This document shows positions 8,333-18,246 of a stretch of DNA of 64,000 nt, piece by piece; positions within the stretch are counted from its first letter, which is position 1; every line of letters starts with the position of its first letter. The DNA comes from Alkalihalobacillus alcalophilus ATCC 27647 = CGMCC 1.3604 (GTDB lineage Bacteria > Bacillota > Bacilli > Bacillales > Bacillaceae_D): assembly GCF_000292245.2 (NCBI RefSeq), contig NZ_ALPT02000006.1, forward strand, positions 1 through 64,000, given 5' to 3'. The position numbers and the translations under genes are program-made. The notes beneath the pieces are model-generated. The model was not told where the DNA came from, ran no database searches, and was given only the letters and a program-made list of their open reading frames with translations.

Positions 8333-9825
8333 TCAATCCTTTTGTTCTGTTAACATCCTAGAAGGTTTTATATCAGAACTTTTTGGCCTATCCAATACCG
8401 CCGCCACCCATTCTTTTATAGTAATAGGAGCAAGTGGCTCTAAATAACCGACTCCAAATGAAGTTAAACCGGCTATATAAGTCAAAACAAAATAAAGGCT
8501 TATAAAAAACCAAACATTCCTAAAAAAGAAGAGCCTATTAAAACTAAAAGTCGAAAGATCGTAACTGTTCCTAATAATGATTGATTAATGAGAGTAAACT
8601 GTGCAACAGCTGAAACCGCCATAACAACAAGCAACGTAGGAGAGGTCAAACCAGCTCGAATCGCTGCGTCCCCAACTATCAGCCCACCGATAACGGCAAT
8701 CGTTTGACCGACTGATTTTGGTAAGCGCACCCCTGCCTCACGAAAAATTTCAAACATCCAAATCATTAGAAAAGCTTCCATTGGTGCCGAAAAAGGAATA
8801 CCAAAACGAGAGTTCGTAATCGTTGCCAACAAATAGAGAGGAATTTGTTCCACATTATAAGCTGATAAAGCGATATAGAATCCTGGTAAAAAAATCGACA
8901 CAAAAAATCCAAAAATACGTAGTAATCGTTCAAGCGCCACAAAATAATAAGGATGGTAAAAATCTTCTGGAGATTTAATTTGCTCGGTTAAATTAGTTGG
9001 AGCAATTAACGCCATCGGAGAACCGTCAATAATAATCCCAAACCGTCCTCTTCTTAAACTTTGAGCTAGAAAATCCGCTCTCCCTCCATAATTGACTAAT
9101 GGAAAAAAAGACAATCGATTATTTCCAAAATATTCTTCAAGCTGCTGACTACTTTCTAAATACTCCACTTGACATGATTGTAAACTCTCAATGACGGTAT
9201 CTAATAACTTTGGACTAATTGTTTGATCTAAATACACTAAAGAGACATCCGTTTGACTTTTTGTCCCAAGAACAAATGTCCGGTTTTTTAACAAAGGCGT
9301 TTTTAAGCGTTTTCTTAACAAAGATATATTTGTATTCAGATCTTCTGTAAATCCATCACGTGGACCTTTAATGGAAATTTCTGTTGCTGATTCTTCCGTT
9401 TCACGTTTGGCGATATCTGACATCCGCCGATAAAATAACCATTGTTCATGCTCAATCAATATAATTAAATCACCATTTAATAAACGTTCAAACAACAAAA
9501 GATCGGTATCGATTTTAGTAAACACGAGCTCATTCATAAGGGACATTTGAGAAAAACGTTTCTCATATATCATTTCAGCTAGACTAGGAAAAACAAATTC
9601 ATTTAATTGTTTTCTATCGATCATCGCTTCAGAGTAGATAAAACAAATTTCTATGTTTTCGTATTGATGTGACTCAACGATAAAGTCTTCTGCGTCCTTC
9701 AATTCTTTTTTAAATTTTTCAATCGACCAATCCGATAACGATTGCTCATTAAACATTTCCGCACTAACATCTAAAACCGACTCATCCTGACTACGAGAAG
9801 ATTTGATTTTGTTTAGTTTTCTCAC
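8333..9825 (-). pseudogene. spore germination protein GerA family, frameshifted near 3' end
   Basis: GerA subunit of a germinant receptor: hydrophilic N-terminal domain (about 1-250, including KGPRDGFTEDLNTNISLLR), then membrane segments with EIFREAGVRLP. The continuous frame (9825-8500) stops at GMFGFL after 441 codons. The next 165 bp in the -1 frame encode the expected tail (GLTSFGVGYLEPLAP, ITIKEW) and end at 8333, 5 nt before gerC. One extra T in the T6 run at 8504-8509 would restore a 497-aa protein. The site reads T TTT TTA followed by TAA, a canonical -1 slippery heptamer. Error, real mutation and recoding cannot be told apart here. The GTG start at 9825 overlaps gerB by 4 nt (GTGA), with GGGAG upstream. 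Confidence 0.85.
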
Positions 9826-10913
9826 ATCGACTCCCTTCCCTTCGATTTTGTTACAAAAGTTAATAAAGTAAACAAGATAATCATAACGATATAAATAATA
9901 AAAAGAGTCGGCATATAGACTTCATAAAAGGAAATAACATCCATCACAATAATGACTGGAAATGCCGTAAATCCAATCAAAATGAGCGTCATAACGAGAT
10001 AAAAATAGATTAATTTCTTTACCTTAAACACATAAGCAAATATTTCTCCCATCAAATAAAGCTCAAAGGCTAGCCGGACAAATGCACCTGATAACCACTG
10101 ATAAATCGATAAAAAATCAACATTAGATATATAATCACCTAATTGAACGAGTAACCATTGTTCAAACGCAGGATAGCGCATCGTTTGCGAAAAGAGTCCA
10201 AAAGCGGCAACTGATCCCATCAGTGGTCCGATCGTTAATGAGATGAGAAAAAAACTTAATAAGATTAAATGCTTTGTTTTTATACGATGGTTAGCTCTAT
10301 GTTGAATAAATAGTACGGAAATTAACTCGATCGTGGAACTCAAAACATAAAGCGTTGTCCAACTAATCTCCGTAATAGATGTAGTCAAAAAGGGTCTTAA
10401 AAGTTGATAATCTTTAAATTGAAAGTTGGCCGTCATAACAAAGTAACCAGCTAATACAACAAATGGAAGCAAAACCCCAGCAACAATTCCTATCGTTCGT
10501 AACCCTTTTTGTACTAAATAAACAACTAAACCAAGTAATACGAGTGTCGTCACAAAAATCGGCGTTTTTTTGAGGTATGTCACTTGAGTCCATTCAATGA
10601 CCCCTCTTGAAGTTAAATAGCTATTCAACAAAAAGATACACCAAAAGATGATCCCAACAACGCAAGCTACAAAACGGTTGGATTTCCGTTCTATCCAAAC
10701 AAGGAAATGTAATTTATTCACCTTTTTCAAAAGAAAGCCGACAACACAGACAATTAATATACAAATAGGCAATGCTATCAGAACGGCCATCCATGAATCT
10801 TTTCTAGATGTATTCAATAATAAAGGAATCATCTGAACATGATTTACTAAACCGATGGAAAGAAGGAAAATGAAGATAATTTGATTAATCGTAATTTCAT
10901 TTTTACTAATCAT
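9822..10913 (-). CDS. spore germination permease, GerB family
   Basis: A 363-aa polytopic membrane protein with about ten hydrophobic segments, of the amino acid/polyamine/organocation superfamily. GerB subunits bind or sense the germinant in the spore inner membrane. The start at 10913 gives MISKNEITINQI with GGAGGAAGAAA just upstream; a longer frame to 10973 lacks a site. First gene of the operon gerB-gerA-gerC, with a 4-nt overlap to gerA. Paralogue of the gene at 15552. The germinant is unknown. Confidence 0.87.
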   Translation of the reverse strand: MISKNEITINQIIFIFLLSIGLVNHVQMIPLLLNTSRKDSWMAVLIALPICILIVCVVGFLLKKVNKLHFLVWIERKSNRFVACVVGIIFWCIFLLNSYLTSRGVIEWTQVTYLKKTPIFVTTLVLLGLVVYLVQKGLRTIGIVAGVLLPFVVLAGYFVMTANFQFKDYQLLRPFLTTSITEISWTTLYVLSSTIELISVLFIQHRANHRIKTKHLILLSFFLISLTIGPLMGSVAAFGLFSQTMRYPAFEQWLLVQLGDYISNVDFLSIYQWLSGAFVRLAFELYLMGEIFAYVFKVKKLIYFYLVMTLILIGFTAFPVIIVMDVISFYEVYMPTLFIIYIVMIILFTLLTFVTKSKGRESM

Positions 10914-11079
10914 TTTCTTCCTCCAGATGTTTGTTTTTATTAAGTTCCCCCAAATACGACCATTTTTATGCATTTACTTTCCACAGAAGGTTAATCGTTC
11001 CACTAGGAAAAAATTTATATGTTTATAGATGAATTCGTCCCTTAAAGTTATCAAATTACGGTACGAATCCCAGAAAACT

Positions 11080-11123
11080 AAAAAGCTCCTAAAAGTTCAA
11101 AAGAGAACTTTTAGGAGCTTTTT
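11080..11123. terminator. strong bidirectional terminator
   Basis: Perfect 19-bp inverted repeat AAAAAGCTCCTAAAAGTTC / GAACTTTTAGGAGCTTTTT with a 6-nt loop. It ends the quinone oxidoreductase transcript on the minus strand and would also stop a plus-strand transcript. Confidence 0.9.
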
Positions 11124-11137
11124 AACATCATCCATCA

Positions 11138-12133
11138 TTAAATTTTAACAATCGTTCTTCCTCTATGATTATTTGCTGTAATGGCGGTTAAGGTCTCGAT
11201 CACTTCATCCAATCGAACCTCTGTGACGATTTTTTCTATTCTTTCATTTTCATGTAATTCCTCCGCTATAAACTGCCAAACCTCTCGCCGTTTTTCCATT
11301 GGGTATTGGGCTGAGTCAATGCCAACAAGGTTTACACCTCGAATGATAAATGGCATCACTGTTGTCGGAATCTTAACACCACCTGTTAGACCACTAACAG
11401 CAACCGTTCCACCATAGCGCAATTGAGCTAATACATTCGCTAATGATTGTCCACCAACCGGATCAATAGCCGCTTGCCATTTACCCGATTGAAGCGGTTT
11501 CATTCCCTGCTGTGAGAATTCACTTCTCTTCACAACCGAGCTTGCCCCTAAACTTTGTAAATAATTTGCTTCAGTAACTTTCCCCGTACTAGCGACAACT
11601 TCAAATCCTAAAGTATAAAGCATCATCACGGCCATACTGCCAACTCCACCAGTTGCCCCAGTTACTAAAATAGGGCCAGCTTCTTTGGTAACACCTTCTT
11701 CAAGCAATCGTTTTATCGACAAAGCTGCTGTAAAGCCTGCTGTGCCATATATCATAGCCGTTCTTAAAGAAAGCTGCTCTGGCAATGGAACGATCCAATC
11801 AGCTGGGACTCGTGCATATTCAGAATAACCACCAAAATGTCCGGTCCCAAGTTCATAACTTGTCACAATAACCTCTTGTCCTTTTGTGAACCTTGAGTCT
11901 TCTGATGCCGTGACCGTACCTGCTAAATCAATCCCTGGTATCATTGGATAACTTGTGACTACTTTATTGTTGTTTAAAAGTGCCATGCCATCCTTATAAT
12001 TGACACTGGAATAATGAACTTTGATAAGCACTTCTCCTCTAGGTAAATCGTCTATCGTTAATTCGGTAAGCTTTTTATTCAATTCTTTTGTCTCTTCATC
12101 TACATCAATTAATAAAGCACGAAATCGTTCCAT
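11138..12133 (-). CDS. YhdH/YhfP-type quinone oxidoreductase (zinc-free MDR family)
   Basis: A 331-aa cytoplasmic NADPH-dependent reductase of the medium-chain dehydrogenase/reductase superfamily. GroES-like N-terminal domain with SSVNYKDGMA and PGIDLAGTV; Rossmann domain with VTGATGGVGSMAV (about 155-168). It lacks the structural and catalytic zinc cysteines, as expected for the YhdH/YhfP group. E. coli YhdH and the related AcuI reduce acryloyl-CoA; the substrate here is not evident. Monocistronic, between two ger operons, with its own terminator. ATG start at 12133 after an A-rich leader containing GGGGGAATGTTAA. Confidence 0.85.
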   Translation of the reverse strand: MERFRALLIDVDEETKELNKKLTELTIDDLPRGEVLIKVHYSSVNYKDGMALLNNNKVVTSYPMIPGIDLAGTVTASEDSRFTKGQEVIVTSYELGTGHFGGYSEYARVPADWIVPLPEQLSLRTAMIYGTAGFTAALSIKRLLEEGVTKEAGPILVTGATGGVGSMAVMMLYTLGFEVVASTGKVTEANYLQSLGASSVVKRSEFSQQGMKPLQSGKWQAAIDPVGGQSLANVLAQLRYGGTVAVSGLTGGVKIPTTVMPFIIRGVNLVGIDSAQYPMEKRREVWQFIAEELHENERIEKIVTEVRLDEVIETLTAITANNHRGRTIVKI

Positions 12134-12193
12134 TTAACATTCCCCCTTTTTCAAATCTCTCCTCAAGTATAACGAATTCCTATCCTTTCGTAC

Positions 12194-12229
12194 AAAAAAA
12201 CACCTTCATTCATCTTGGAATAAAGGCGT
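12194..12229 (-). terminator. terminator of the 129-aa gene
   Basis: Minus-strand hairpin ACGCCTT...AAGGTGT followed by seven T; it begins about 7 bp past the stop codon at 12237. Confidence 0.7.
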
Positions 12230-12236
12230 CTGCTTA

Positions 12237-12626
12237 TTATTTTACATTTGAAAGCTCTTTTATAAAATCGTTGTATTCTGAAACTGGTAACTTCACGGCT
12301 TCTTGCTCGATCGTTTCAATTAATAATTCCTTATTTTTATAAAAAGGCTCTTTGCCCACTGTGTAATAATACTTAATAACCTCTTGTTCTTTAAAGAACG
12401 CCTTGCCAAGCTTTAATAATTTAGTTACAGGTAACCCTGATACTGATACCGATTCGTTGCTTGCTTTTGGCGTAAACTCCTCTTCTTTTGGTAGGCTTTC
12501 TCCTTGATTCATTCCAAGTTGTCCATTTAAACGCTTGGCCACTTTGTTACGGATTCGCTTTTTTTTCGAGCGGACCAGCCTCGAAATTTCAATATTTTCG
12601 TTTTTATTTCCTAAAACTTTTTCCAT
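12237..12626 (-). CDS. hypothetical protein, 129 aa
   Basis: A 129-aa soluble protein with a basic N-terminal stretch (RSKKKRIRNKVAKR, about 19-32), an acidic/serine middle and a helical C-terminal half (KLLKLGKAFFKEQEVIKYYY). I do not recognise the family. It lies just downstream of the second ger operon but is separated by about 100 bp, and it has its own terminator. A role in spores is possible from position only. ATG start with an AAGGAG-like site (GGAGTCATTA) upstream. Confidence 0.5.
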   Translation of the reverse strand: MEKVLGNKNENIEISRLVRSKKKRIRNKVAKRLNGQLGMNQGESLPKEEEFTPKASNESVSVSGLPVTKLLKLGKAFFKEQEVIKYYYTVGKEPFYKNKELLIETIEQEAVKLPVSEYNDFIKELSNVK

Positions 12627-12723
12627 AAAAATAATGACTCCTTATTCAAATATAAATTGATGATACACACGTACCCTATACAATCGTTTAGTGTAACAAT
12701 GATAGACCGTTTTGACCATGTCA

Positions 12724-13929
12724 TTAATTTCCATTTTCTATTTTCTCGAACTGATAAGGCTTTGTCGTTGTACCAATCCGCTTAATCGTTACATCTAACT
12801 GATATTCTACAGACAATTTCGATAATTGCTCTTGCCAATTTTGTTTATTTTCTTCCCAATAAGAAGGCTGCTGTCTTTTTAACAGATTACCTAATCCTAA
12901 AAAATCGGTTTGATAATGTTCAACGGCTGCAAAAGTTTGTCCTAGAGTATGACGGAGTTCTTTGATCATTAACTGCTCATATTTTTTTAACGATTCCTTA
13001 TTAGTAGGATCAATTTGACAGGAAGTTTCTTTTAATTCAGCTGCCAGTGTGATATTAACTAAGAATACAGGCTTTCCGCTGACGATTTTACTTATTACAT
13101 CTGCCTTTGCACTTGTCACTTCTGTTGTGAAATTCCGATTCTCTTCTTGACAATCAATCGGTCCAACAGTAGAAATAACATCGGCATTCAAATAATTTAC
13201 TCCTTTACTTTCCTGTTCAGTTAACCAACCAATTAAACGATCTTGCCGAAACACACTAAACGGTGTCAGCTGTAAATCTTCATATTGATTCACATTTTTA
13301 ACATTGGATTCAGAATCCCCCTCAGACTCGCCACTCTTATATAAGGTTATCCCTGTTAAAACAGGTTCCATTCCCTCCGATAAAATCGTGTTAATTAATT
13401 CATCAATTTGTACACCACGTGTCGGAGCCCAAATTCTTTCTGAAAGAATCATGGAAGTATACATTTTATTCGCTGGAATTTTTTCAAGCGGTGTTAAAAC
13501 ACTCATAATCTCCTCAGCTCGATAATCTTTAGCAATAACAAGATAAAAGTCAGGACGTAATTCATTATAACGAGTAAAAAAATCAAGAATATGGCTAATA
13601 CCATTTACGGCTAATCCCTCTCCAATAATGACCATTCTTGTATGAGCAATATATATTTCTCGTGAAACGATCGTACTCATTTTTTTAATGGCCTCTAAAA
13701 TGGAATTGGCTTTTATCGAATAAACATAAACCGGGATTTGATTAGAAGAAGCGATTTGGGCAATTTCAGACGGATTCAAAATTTGGACAGAAATGATGTA
13801 CTCATCGTCTATTAAGTCTATTCCTATCGCAGTTACAATTCCAATTTCATTTAATTCTGTTTTGCTCCAACAACCCGACAGCAGACAAAGCAAACATAAA
13901 TAAACAAGTGTACCTCTTGCGACCCTCAT
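12724..13929 (-). CDS. spore germination protein, Ger(x)C family (second operon)
   Basis: About 401-aa lipoprotein subunit of a second germinant receptor. Signal peptide with lipobox LLSGC followed by WSKTELNEIGIVTAIGID. The start at 13929 overlaps the gerA stop in an ATGA arrangement and has AAAGGAG 10 nt upstream; a longer frame to 14064 would lie wholly inside gerA. Contains an RGVQIDELINTILSEG segment typical of the family. Last gene of the operon gerB-gerA-gerC. Paralogous but divergent from the gerC at 7149. Confidence 0.88.
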   Translation of the reverse strand: MRVARGTLVYLCLLCLLSGCWSKTELNEIGIVTAIGIDLIDDEYIISVQILNPSEIAQIASSNQIPVYVYSIKANSILEAIKKMSTIVSREIYIAHTRMVIIGEGLAVNGISHILDFFTRYNELRPDFYLVIAKDYRAEEIMSVLTPLEKIPANKMYTSMILSERIWAPTRGVQIDELINTILSEGMEPVLTGITLYKSGESEGDSESNVKNVNQYEDLQLTPFSVFRQDRLIGWLTEQESKGVNYLNADVISTVGPIDCQEENRNFTTEVTSAKADVISKIVSGKPVFLVNITLAAELKETSCQIDPTNKESLKKYEQLMIKELRHTLGQTFAAVEHYQTDFLGLGNLLKRQQPSYWEENKQNWQEQLSKLSVEYQLDVTIKRIGTTTKPYQFEKIENGN

Positions 13930-15533
13930 TCCAAATTGGCTCCTTTTGGTGGTGCAGGCTTTTTTGTATTGGCACGTTTTTGATTTTTTTCTGTTATATA
14001 TAATGAGCGTTCCCGAAGAGACCATAATGGAAAACGAAATAACGCATCTTTTTGGTTTTTCCATATAAATGGAGCAAATGGTGTCATATATGGAACACCA
14101 AAAGAACGTAAACTTGTTAAATGAAGAACTAAAGCAATTAAACCTAAAATTATCCCATATAACCCTAAAACCCCAGCTAAAATAATAAATAGGAAACGTA
14201 AAAGTCGAACAGAGATTGCCATATTAAAAGAAGGCGAAACAAAGTTGCTTATAGCTGTAAGGGATACGACAATGACCATTGCCGATGAAACAATGCCGGC
14301 TTCAACAGCCGTTTGCCCAAGAACTAGTCCGCCGACAATTGATATCGCCGAGCCGACAGCACGAGGCAGACGCACACCCGCTTCCCTTAATATTTCAAAT
14401 GTGATTTCCATCATAAACACTTCAATAATCGCCGGAAAAGGGACGCCTTCACGCTGAGCCGCCAAACTGATTAATAACGGTGTTGGCAACATTTCTTGAT
14501 GATAAGTGGTAACGGCAATAAATGTTGCTGGGACAAGCAAAGAGAGAAAAAAAGAAAAATAACGTAAAAAGCGTAATGCAATGCTAATGTCGACCCGTTG
14601 GTAATAATCTTCATTCGTTTCAAAGAAATTAACAAATACTGCCGGTAATATAAGAACAAAAGGCGAGCCATCCACAATGACGACAATTTTACCATCTAAA
14701 ATAGCAGAAGCCGCCGCATCAGGTCTTTCAGTATTTAATAGTGTTGGAAAAGGAGAATAAGTAGCATCTTGAATATATTCTTCTAACTGCCCTCCCTCAA
14801 GTAAACCATCAATATCAACTTTTTTTATCCGACTTCGTAATTCATCAACCATTGAATCTTTAACAACAGATTTTAAATAAATAACAGCAAGCTCTGTTTT
14901 CGTTTTTCTGCCCACATTTAGTGTTTCAACCCACAAGTCTGGTGATTTAATCCGTCTTCTAATCAGTGACTTATTGACATTAATACCTTCCGTAAAACCA
15001 TCCTTAGGACCTCTTACTAATGTTTGCGATGTGGGCTCTTCTACCCCTCTGCCTTCTTTTTGTTCAGCACTAATAACTAAACAATGAGCAATTCCATCTA
15101 CAAAAATAATTAAATCACCTGTTAGTAAAAAATCAAACATATCTTCTATATAATCAAGTTGTGTCAAATCATGTATCGGCAGAGCATAATGACGTAAATA
15201 TTGAAAAAGTTTGTAATGAGAAGGATATTCCTCCTTTTCTAAATAGCTTTTAACATCCTTCATAATGACATTGCTAATAAATTGTTCAATAAACGTTTGA
15301 TCACTTAGATCTGAAACATAACTAACTGCAACAACAAACTGATCTTTCTCTTGAATAGTAAAGGTTCGAAACAAGATATCTTCACTAAACCCTGTTTTTT
15401 CCTTAATATAACATTGGTTTTTATGGATATCTTTAAAAATAGAAAGTGAGGTTTGCTTCTCGTTAATAGACTTTTCCTTTTTTGAAATTGGATAGGAACG
15501 ATGTTTTTTCAAAATTGATGTTAATTTTTTCAT
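13926..15533 (-). CDS. spore germination protein GerA family (second operon)
   Basis: A 535-aa intact GerA subunit: N-terminal cytoplasmic domain (about 1-290, with RGPKDGFTEGINVNKSLIRRR), four to five membrane segments with EILREAGVRLPRAVGSA, and a C-terminal tail beginning SLRSFGVPYMTPFAPF. It shows what the tail of the frameshifted paralogue at 8333-9825 should look like. Runs 18 bp downstream of gerB and overlaps gerC by 4 nt. Acts with GerB and GerC as a ligand-gated channel of the spore inner membrane (known for the family). Confidence 0.92.
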   Translation of the reverse strand: MKKLTSILKKHRSYPISKKEKSINEKQTSLSIFKDIHKNQCYIKEKTGFSEDILFRTFTIQEKDQFVVAVSYVSDLSDQTFIEQFISNVIMKDVKSYLEKEEYPSHYKLFQYLRHYALPIHDLTQLDYIEDMFDFLLTGDLIIFVDGIAHCLVISAEQKEGRGVEEPTSQTLVRGPKDGFTEGINVNKSLIRRRIKSPDLWVETLNVGRKTKTELAVIYLKSVVKDSMVDELRSRIKKVDIDGLLEGGQLEEYIQDATYSPFPTLLNTERPDAAASAILDGKIVVIVDGSPFVLILPAVFVNFFETNEDYYQRVDISIALRFLRYFSFFLSLLVPATFIAVTTYHQEMLPTPLLISLAAQREGVPFPAIIEVFMMEITFEILREAGVRLPRAVGSAISIVGGLVLGQTAVEAGIVSSAMVIVVSLTAISNFVSPSFNMAISVRLLRFLFIILAGVLGLYGIILGLIALVLHLTSLRSFGVPYMTPFAPFIWKNQKDALFRFPLWSLRERSLYITEKNQKRANTKKPAPPKGANLE

Positions 15534-15551
15534 CCTTTTCCCTCTTTCCTG

Positions 15552-16679
15552 CTATGAAGAGACCGTCTCATTTTCTTGCTGTTTTTGCCTTGAACCATTC
15601 ATTTTTGATTTAATCCAGTGAATCATTAACAGGAGCAAAGGAATGCCTACCATGTTAACGGGGAGAGCATATCGTATCCAATAAGTGGTTCGATACAAAT
15701 ACTCATCTGTGAGATAATTATTCGGAATGAGTGATAAAACCGTCACGACTAGCACAAAAACGAAAGCGATAAGCGAACGATTTTTCAAACGAAAAGCATC
15801 CTTCATTACATGACTAAAGCAGTAAGTATATAAAGTCATTTTAAAATAAACACTCATCAACCAAACAACGATCGCCAAGGCGTCTAACCGTTGTAAAATA
15901 TTAAAGAGAGAAATTTTTCGAACCATCGTAAAGTAAGGGAAAATTTGATTCACCGCAAATGGAACCCCTAAAACAGAAATAACCAAAAAAGTAACAAGTG
16001 TTAATCCAAAAGCCGTTATGATAATGGCCCCCATAAATGCACCTTGGCTCATTTTAATGTCTTTTATAAAAGCGGTTAAGGCAATAATAATCACAGACTC
16101 CCCTAATAAAGAAACAGGGGTTAAAGCCCCTTCTAATAAAGGCTTTATTTGAATGTTTACAAAGACGGGCTGAATATGAGCCAATTCCACATTTTGAATA
16201 TTAAAAATGATCGTGACGATGATACTCAACAAAACAAGTGGACCAAATATCGTCGCACTACGAGAAAGAACTTCAATCCCAAGATGCACCCCATAAAAAA
16301 TTAACACACTTAAACAAGAAATAATGACAATGAGTGGTGTTCTATACAAAATAAATTCATAAATTAATTCACTTGCCATTCGCAAAATAATCGCCGTTAC
16401 GCTTGTCCACATGATTAAGTAATTTAGAATGACGAGTTTGGCTAGCCATTTTCCAAGCAGCGATTCACAAAGTTGAACAAATGTTTTTCCTTGATAAGCT
16501 CTTGCTAATAATGTTGCTTGATATGTAATTAGGGTAGCAGCAACACCCGCAATTAAGACAGAAAGCCATGCATAATTTCCTGCAGACTGAATGGCAGGTT
16601 GAATCGTGATTAAGACAGTCATGCCGATTGACATAAGTGTTAACACCCAAAATAATTCATAGCTTGAAATTTTGTACAA
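15552..16679 (-). CDS. spore germination permease, GerB family (second operon)
   Basis: About 375-aa polytopic permease with around ten membrane segments, starting LYKISSYELFWVL. I chose the TTG at 16679 because GGAGGGG sits 7 nt upstream; a TTG at 16751 and an ATG at 16706 lack sites. First gene of gerB-gerA-gerC. The sequence from about residue 20 on (GMTVLITIQPAI) is typical of GerB proteins. Germinant unknown. Confidence 0.87.
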   Translation of the reverse strand: MYKISSYELFWVLTLMSIGMTVLITIQPAIQSAGNYAWLSVLIAGVAATLITYQATLLARAYQGKTFVQLCESLLGKWLAKLVILNYLIMWTSVTAIILRMASELIYEFILYRTPLIVIISCLSVLIFYGVHLGIEVLSRSATIFGPLVLLSIIVTIIFNIQNVELAHIQPVFVNIQIKPLLEGALTPVSLLGESVIIIALTAFIKDIKMSQGAFMGAIIITAFGLTLVTFLVISVLGVPFAVNQIFPYFTMVRKISLFNILQRLDALAIVVWLMSVYFKMTLYTYCFSHVMKDAFRLKNRSLIAFVFVLVVTVLSLIPNNYLTDEYLYRTTYWIRYALPVNMVGIPLLLLMIHWIKSKMNGSRQKQQENETVSS

Positions 16680-16795
16680 CCTATCCCCTCCAAAACCTCC
16701 ATCCATTTTAACGGTAGTGTAACCAACCAAATTTATCCTATTCAATTTCAACTAGTATGGAAAATAAACCACACTCTCGATATTAATTGGCATAC

Positions 16796-16838
16796 AAAAA
16801 AGCTGTCCTCATAAGATCTTTCAATCTCATGGGACAGC
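16796..16838 (-). terminator. terminator of ilvE
   Basis: Minus-strand stem GCTGTCC(C)AT...AT(G)GGACAGC followed by six T, 24 bp past the ilvE stop codon. Confidence 0.85.
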
Positions 16839-16861
16839 CCTTTCGTTTTTTATATTATGAT

Positions 16862-17959
16862 TTAATTAGAAGTTGTCTCATCTAATGAATTCACTTGAAT
16901 CGTCCAATTAAATGAATCTGCTTTTTTACCAGTTTGAATGCCTGTTAACGTATCATACAATCGTTTTGATACATTCCCAGTTTCTCCACCATTTATTTTC
17001 ATTTTCTGATCACGCCAAATAAGTTCCCCGATTGGCGAAATAACAGCCGCTGTTCCAGTACCAAATGCTTCTTCCAATAAACCTTGATTGTATGCTTCTA
17101 ACAGTTCATCCATAGAAAGTCTCTTTTCAACGACTGGCATATCCCATGATTTTAATAATTCAATCATTGATTTACGGGTAATTCCTTCTAAAATGCTGCC
17201 GTTTAAAGCTGGGGTGACAATCTCTCCGTTTATTTTAAAGAAAACATTCATACTGCCAACTTCTTCAATATATTTTTTCTCTACCCCATCTAACCATAGC
17301 ACTTGAGAAAACCCTTGTTTTGTCGCCTCATTTTGGGCATTATAAGCTGCTGAATAATTGCCAGCTGTTTTCGCTGTTCCTGTTCCACCTTTTACAGCAC
17401 GTGTAAAGTTTTCTTCCACATAAATCCGGACAGGATTAATACCTTCAGGATAATAAGCTGCTACAGGTGATAAAATGATCATAAATGTATAACAGGCTGA
17501 AGGATGCACACTTAAATTGTTTTCAGTCGCAATAATAAATGGACGAATATAAAGAGATGTGCCTTCCCCTTTTGGAACCCATTCTTTTTCTAAAGCAATG
17601 AGCTGTTTTAAATAATATAATACTTCCTCTTCATCAACATGCGGAATACTAAGCCGCTCACTTGAGCGATTTAAACGCTGGAAGTTTTGGTCAGGTCTAA
17701 AAAGTAAGATCTGATCATCCTCGGTGCGATATGCTTTTAACCCTTCAAAAACGGTTTGTCCATAATGAAAAATCATCGCCGCTGGATCTAATGTGACAGG
17801 CTGATACGGAATGATTTTAGGATCATGCCAACCTTTATTAACTGTATAGTTCATTTTGAACATATGATCAGTAAAAACAGAACCGAATTTCACTTTATTC
17901 ACATCTGGCTTTTCTTTTGGATGCATTGTACGGATGATTTGTAATTTCTTTCCACTCAA
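16862..17959 (-). CDS. ilvE: branched-chain amino acid aminotransferase
   Basis: About 365-aa PLP enzyme (fold type IV), swapping the amino group between leucine/isoleucine/valine and 2-oxoglutarate. Motifs: FGSVFTDHMF near the N terminus, YGQTVFEGLKAYR, and GTAKTAGNYSAAYNAQ with the PLP lysine, then the EVGSMNVFF loop. Start is uncertain: the ATG at 17968 abuts AAAGGAG with no spacing, so the TTG at 17959 (9 nt away) is more likely. Monocistronic. A CodY-like box lies about 175 bp upstream. Confidence 0.9.
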   Translation of the reverse strand: MSGKKLQIIRTMHPKEKPDVNKVKFGSVFTDHMFKMNYTVNKGWHDPKIIPYQPVTLDPAAMIFHYGQTVFEGLKAYRTEDDQILLFRPDQNFQRLNRSSERLSIPHVDEEEVLYYLKQLIALEKEWVPKGEGTSLYIRPFIIATENNLSVHPSACYTFMIILSPVAAYYPEGINPVRIYVEENFTRAVKGGTGTAKTAGNYSAAYNAQNEATKQGFSQVLWLDGVEKKYIEEVGSMNVFFKINGEIVTPALNGSILEGITRKSMIELLKSWDMPVVEKRLSMDELLEAYNQGLLEEAFGTGTAAVISPIGELIWRDQKMKINGGETGNVSKRLYDTLTGIQTGKKADSFNWTIQVNSLDETTSN

Positions 17960-18132
17960 CTTCTTCATCTCCTTTTGACCACTAATCACATTTTAAAAGC
18001 TCATTCTGAAGATTTCAAGAATAAAAATGATTCACGTTATGCTCGAAACGGAAGACATATTTCTAAAAAATTGTCAAAGAAAACAGTAAGAATATTGCTA
18101 CTATAAGAAAGAAAGCGTTTCATTTTTTTCGG

Positions 18133-18147
18133 TTTTTTCTGAAATTT
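18133..18147 (-). promoter_or_regulatory. possible CodY box upstream of ilvE
   Basis: TTTTTTCTGAAATTT matches the palindromic CodY consensus AATTTTCWGAAAATT at 12 of 15 positions. CodY control of branched-chain amino acid genes is known in Bacillus; the assignment here is inference in an AT-rich stretch, and the distance to the start is long. Confidence 0.35.
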
Positions 18148-18246
18148 ATTCTAAAAAATTTTTTAGATTTTCTTTGTTCTAGTTTATTCAGCTCCACATA
18201 AAGAAAGACTGCTCGATTTAACTCAAGCAGCCGCTAATATTAATTA

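Noticed and set aside
10914..11050. SigG promoter of the first ger operon
   Set aside because: Candidate -35 and -10 boxes do not stand at the required distance; not supported.
18095..18125. cre site (GAAACGCTTTC) upstream of ilvE
   Set aside because: One base short of the cre spacing (TGWAANCGNTNWCA), so not a proper match.
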